The notes beneath the pieces were generated by a model. It was given only the letters and a program-made list of their open reading frames with translations. It did no database searches and was not told where the DNA came from. Of a stretch of 9,729 bases of DNA, positions 7,856 through 9,729 are shown piece by piece; position 1 is the stretch's first letter, and each line of letters starts with the position of its first letter. The translations under genes and the position numbers were made by a program. Source of the stretch: JANQUM01 sp047630355 (GTDB lineage: Bacteria; Bacteroidota; Bacteroidia; Cytophagales; Spirosomataceae); the NCBI GenBank assembly GCA_047630355.1, contig JBLHXN010000121.1, positions 1 to 9,729 of the forward strand, in the 5' to 3' direction.

Positions 7856-7896
7856 TTTCCCGTCAATGTTTTTTTTTAATTTCATACACTTGTCAG

Positions 7897-7928
7897 AAAA
7901 GTGGCGTGTTTTACGTGCCACTTTTTTT
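7897..7928 (+). terminator. intrinsic terminator of the efflux operon
   Basis: AAAAGTGGC (7897-7905) pairs with GCCACTTTT (7917-7925). The stem can extend inward through GTG/CGT using G-U pairs, leaving a TTTTA loop. The downstream arm runs straight into seven T residues (7922-7928). It is 42 bp after the channel stop codon, as expected for the 3' end of the operon. A separate run of nine T at 7869-7877 has no good stem directly before it. Confidence 0.88.
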
Positions 7929-8110
7929 GGGTATTTTTTGAAAGGGAAAGTGCGGTTATAATTTATTAAGAATCACGGTTTATATATATATGAAGTCAGA
8001 GAACCCTTAGGGATATTATGATTTCATATACAGCGTGGTAATTTCATTTTTTATTTAATCCTGTTTAAATCACCACCAAAAAAACCTCCCGCAATTGCTA
8101 TATCATTTCT

Positions 8111-8126
8111 GAAAATTGCAATTTTC
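8111..8126. repeat. perfect 16-bp palindrome
   Basis: GAAAATTGCAATTTTC is its own reverse complement over all 16 bases. The core AATTGCAATT shares GCAATT with the 8-bp palindrome GCAATTGC at 8091-8098, 20 bp centre to edge away. With no loop it would form a poor RNA hairpin, so a protein-binding site in DNA is one reading, and chance in AT-rich sequence is another. It lies between two converging 3' ends, where a promoter operator would not be expected. Confidence 0.5.
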
Positions 8127-8136
8127 GTTTGATTAA

Positions 8137-8175
8137 AGCCCTCTCATCGTCCGCGGGCGAGACTCTGAAAGGGCT
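8137..8175 (-). terminator. hairpin downstream of the old yellow enzyme gene, probable terminator
   Basis: Arms AGCCCTCTC (8137-8145) and GAAAGGGCT (8167-8175) pair over nine positions, with one G-T pair. Inside the loop lies a nearly palindromic GC-rich segment, TCGTCCGCGGGCGA (8147-8160) with CCGCGG at its centre, so a compound stem is possible. Read on the minus strand it begins 8 bp after the stop codon and is followed only by TTAATC, a short U-run. A 3' end signal for the minus-strand gene is the simplest reading. Confidence 0.55.
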
Positions 8176-8183
8176 AAAACGTC

Positions 8184-9287
8184 TTAAGAAACGAGATTCA
8201 TTAGCATTTTCTTTTCGAAGTTGGCGAGCTTATCGAATTGTCCTAATTGAACTTGCTTAACCCAATCCGAGTTGGCGATTATCGCTCTTCCAACTGCAAC
8301 CAAATCGAACTCATCTCGCTCAAGCCTTTTTGTGAGACCATCTAAATTTGCTATCTCACCAGCTTTAAATGACTTCTCTCCCAATTCTGGCAAGAAGTCA
8401 GAATTCAAGCTAACCGAGCCAACAGTAATTGTGTCTTTACCAGTAAGTTTTTTAGTCCAACCCGCTAAATTTAAATCAGATCCTTCAAATTCGGCTTCCC
8501 AAAACCTACGTTGCGAACAGTGAAATATATCTACTCCTGCGTTTACCAAGTAGCTTAAAAATTCTCCTAACTCCTCTGACGTTTCAGCTAATCGTGCAGT
8601 ATAATCTTGTTGTTTCCATTGAGAGAAGCGAAAAATAATAGGAAAGTCCTTACTTACCTTGGCACGAATGCCACTAACAATTTCACACGCAAAACGTGCT
8701 CGATTTTCTAATGAGCCACCATAATTGTCGGTACGATGGTTAGTACCCGGCCAAAAAAATTGATCCAAAAGGTAACCGTGGGCACCATGCAACTCAACAG
8801 CATCGAAACCAATACGCTCGGCATCTATTGCCGCTTGAACGAACGCCTCCACCACGTCATTAATGTCTTCTTGCGTCATTTCATGCCCCGTAACTTTCCC
8901 AGGAAATGCCATACCCGATGGGCTATAGCCAGGAGTATCTCCACCCGGCTCTACCCCTGCTCTACGGATACCGCCAACGTGCCAAAGCTGAGGTGCTACT
9001 TTACCGCCTTCAGCGTGCACAGCATCAATCACTTTTTTCCATCCAGCCAGTGATGCTTCGCCATGCATCGAAGGAACATTAGGATAGCCACTCGCAGCTT
9101 TATGCCCTACGGTAGTGCCTTCTGTGATGATTAAACCTACACCACCCGCAGCACGCAAACGATAATACTCTACTACATCATCTGAGGGTATATTGCCGGG
9201 TGACATACTACGCGTCATGGGTGCCATTACCACACGGTTTTTTAAACTTAAACTTCCGAAGGAATACTCTGAGAACAAATCTGACAT
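8184..9287 (-). CDS. old yellow enzyme family NAD(P)H:flavin oxidoreductase
   Basis: FMN-dependent TIM-barrel enzyme of 367 residues, the usual length for bacterial old yellow enzymes such as NemA. These use NAD(P)H to reduce activated C=C bonds, nitro compounds or similar electrophiles in the cytoplasm. Motifs in order: KNRVVMAPMTRSM (16-28) with Thr25 at the position of OYE1 Thr37; QLWHVG (100-105); HGAHGYLLDQF (167-177) with the His167/His170 substrate-binding pair and Tyr172, matching OYE1 His191, Asn194 and Tyr196; RTDNYGGSLENRARF just after; and VGRAIIAN near the C-terminus for FMN phosphate binding. There is no C-terminal FeS or FAD domain, so it is not a dienoyl-CoA reductase. The ATG at 9287 gives the standard N-terminus. 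I found no -7 box in the 86 bp upstream. It has no operon partners; its substrate is unknown, and detoxification is only the common assumption. Confidence 0.95.
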   Translation of the reverse strand: MSDLFSEYSFGSLSLKNRVVMAPMTRSMSPGNIPSDDVVEYYRLRAAGGVGLIITEGTTVGHKAASGYPNVPSMHGEASLAGWKKVIDAVHAEGGKVAPQLWHVGGIRRAGVEPGGDTPGYSPSGMAFPGKVTGHEMTQEDINDVVEAFVQAAIDAERIGFDAVELHGAHGYLLDQFFWPGTNHRTDNYGGSLENRARFACEIVSGIRAKVSKDFPIIFRFSQWKQQDYTARLAETSEELGEFLSYLVNAGVDIFHCSQRRFWEAEFEGSDLNLAGWTKKLTGKDTITVGSVSLNSDFLPELGEKSFKAGEIANLDGLTKRLERDEFDLVAVGRAIIANSDWVKQVQLGQFDKLANFEKKMLMNLVS

Positions 9288-9373
9288 TTATGTTTCTATT
9301 TATAGTTTGAAGTGATGATTTACTGATTGCTTTCTTGACTTAATTTCTTTTTGGTTGAGTTGCTTGGGGAGTT

Positions 9374-9512
9374 GTTGGTAACGGTCTGGGGCTTGCCGAA
9401 GTGGGGGATTTCGGAGCCGAAATGTCAAATTTATTACTGCTGTTCATTAGAATACCAAATGTTCAAGTTTGTACAAATGCCGCCATTTTGGCAAGCCCCA
9501 GTTGGTGGCAGT
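9374..9512. repeat. folded repeat element with GC-rich arms and bordering direct repeats
   Basis: CTGGGGCTTGCC (9386-9397) has an exact inverted copy GGCAAGCCCCAG (9490-9501). Extending inward to 9404 and 9483 gives 17 of 19 matching positions, and both mismatches allow G-T pairing. The stem encloses 78 bp, within which ATTTCGG-AG-CCGAAAT (9408-9423) and TTTGTACAAA (9468-9477) are further palindromes. Abutting the outer ends are related direct repeats, GTTGGTAACGGT (9374-9385) and GTTGGTGGCAGT (9501-9512), 9 of 12 identical. It is not coding. From memory it resembles folded intergenic repeats seen in accessory regions of other Bacteroidota; I could not check this. The fold recalls integron attC sites, but GTTRRRY boxes are not matched. 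A MITE-like element or a large terminator are alternatives. Confidence 0.65.
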
Positions 9513-9514
9513 TT

Positions 9515-9729
9515 TTATTTTCCAAGTAGAGCCAATTCTTTTTGTCTCCATTTTTCATATTCAATCGCTACATATTTTTTCTCTTCTTCGTCTGTTTTAT
9601 TATGTGATATTCCATTTGTCCTGTAATACATATTAGGGTTATCAAGAAACTCTTTAACTTCAAAGTTTATTTTTTGAATGTCGATATGAGAATTTAACTC
9701 AATCTCTTCTCTATTTTCAATGTCGTAAA
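9515..9729 (-). CDS. C-terminal part of an unrecognised protein, truncated by the window edge
   Basis: A minus-strand reading frame enters from the right edge and stays open for 70 codons to a TAA at 9515-9517. No start codon lies inside the window, so the N-terminus is beyond it. The visible part begins YDIENREEIELN and ends EKWRQKELALLGK. It is highly charged (many Glu, Lys, Asp), contains NPNMYYRTNG and a Glu/Lys-rich segment with TDEEEKK, and has no hydrophobic stretch, so a cytoplasmic soluble protein or domain is likely. I do not recognise the family. Base composition is markedly more AT-rich than the efflux genes, as is common for transferred genes. The stop is 2 bp from the folded repeat element, which lies at its 3' side. 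The plus-strand frame here lacks comparable composition and is a shadow. Confidence 0.62.
   Translation of the reverse strand, partial: YDIENREEIELNSHIDIQKINFEVKEFLDNPNMYYRTNGISHNKTDEEEKKYVAIEYEKWRQKELALLGK

Larger units (their letters stand above)
7856..8183. other. 328-bp gene-free region between convergent transcription units
   Basis: This region separates the convergent efflux operon and old yellow enzyme gene and contains no plausible coding frame. Besides the operon terminator it holds an AT-rich part with TATATATATATGAA and its partial complement TTCATATA (arms 7987-7994 and 8023-8030) around CCCTTAGGG (8004-8012), a GCAATTGC palindrome (8091-8098), a 16-bp palindrome (8111-8126) and the hairpin at 8137-8175. 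Several small palindromes in a row suggest decayed repeat DNA or convergent terminators; no insertion-sequence ends or transposase remnant could be recognised. Confidence 0.6.

Noticed and set aside
7848..7877. GGAAATAATTTCC followed by a run of nine T as a second terminator
   Set aside because: The stem is short and AT-rich, includes the stop codon, and lies 8 bp from the T-run; the hairpin at 7897-7928 is far better.
8736..9053. 105-codon plus-strand frame antisense to the old yellow enzyme gene
   Set aside because: The minus-strand protein has complete family motifs over this interval, so the opposite frame is a shadow.
9374..9512. Canonical integron attC site or CRISPR repeat
   Set aside because: The bordering GTTGGTA and GTTGGTG do not fit GTTRRRY, and only one unit is present, so neither label is justified.
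9351..9626. 91-codon plus-strand frame across the folded element and the right-edge gene
   Set aside because: It runs through both arms of the inverted repeat and opposite a better minus-strand frame; Phe/Ser/Cys-rich ending is typical of antisense reading.

Overview
The window fits a member of the Bacteroidota, probably of the Cytophagales type. Three things suggest this. There is no Shine-Dalgarno sequence in front of any gene, only A-rich leaders. There is a match to the Bacteroidota -7 promoter element TAnnTTTG. Both the efflux adaptor and the outer-membrane channel begin with lipoprotein-type signal peptides. The phylum assignment is inference from these traits, not from a marker gene.

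Layout, left to right. A minus-strand nagA (N-acetylglucosamine-6-phosphate deacetylase) fills 78-1181. A 238-bp divergent intergenic region follows. It holds a good -7 match for nagA and a perfect 10-bp inverted repeat (1335-1364) that could be an operator for the rightward genes. On the plus strand come a small exported protein of unknown function (1420-1785), a 296-bp gap, and a complete tripartite RND efflux operon: adaptor lipoprotein (2082-3173), inner-membrane HAE1-type pump (3202-6429) and TolC/NodT-type outer-membrane lipoprotein (6419-7855, overlapping the pump gene by 11 bp). A strong intrinsic terminator (7897-7928) closes the operon. After a 328-bp gene-free, AT-rich stretch with a 16-bp palindrome, a minus-strand old yellow enzyme (8184-9287) has its own hairpin at its 3' side.

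The right edge looks like accessory DNA. A folded element of about 139 bp (9374-9512) has GC-rich inverted arms that are bordered by near-identical GTTGGT-type direct repeats. Two bases beyond it lies the stop codon of an AT-rich, unrecognised minus-strand gene that runs off the window (9515-9729).

How the genes work together: adaptor, pump and channel should form one envelope-spanning exporter driven by the proton gradient. All three have the expected hallmarks, but the substrate cannot be read from the sequence, and the pump's switch loop differs from AcrB. NagA (amino-sugar recycling) and the old yellow enzyme (NAD(P)H-dependent reduction of activated alkenes or similar electrophiles) are separate units and need not be linked to the exporter. 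I found no CRISPR array, tRNA, rRNA, transposase or recognisable defence system. The least explained signals are the folded element with its adjoining gene and the small exported protein ahead of the efflux operon.
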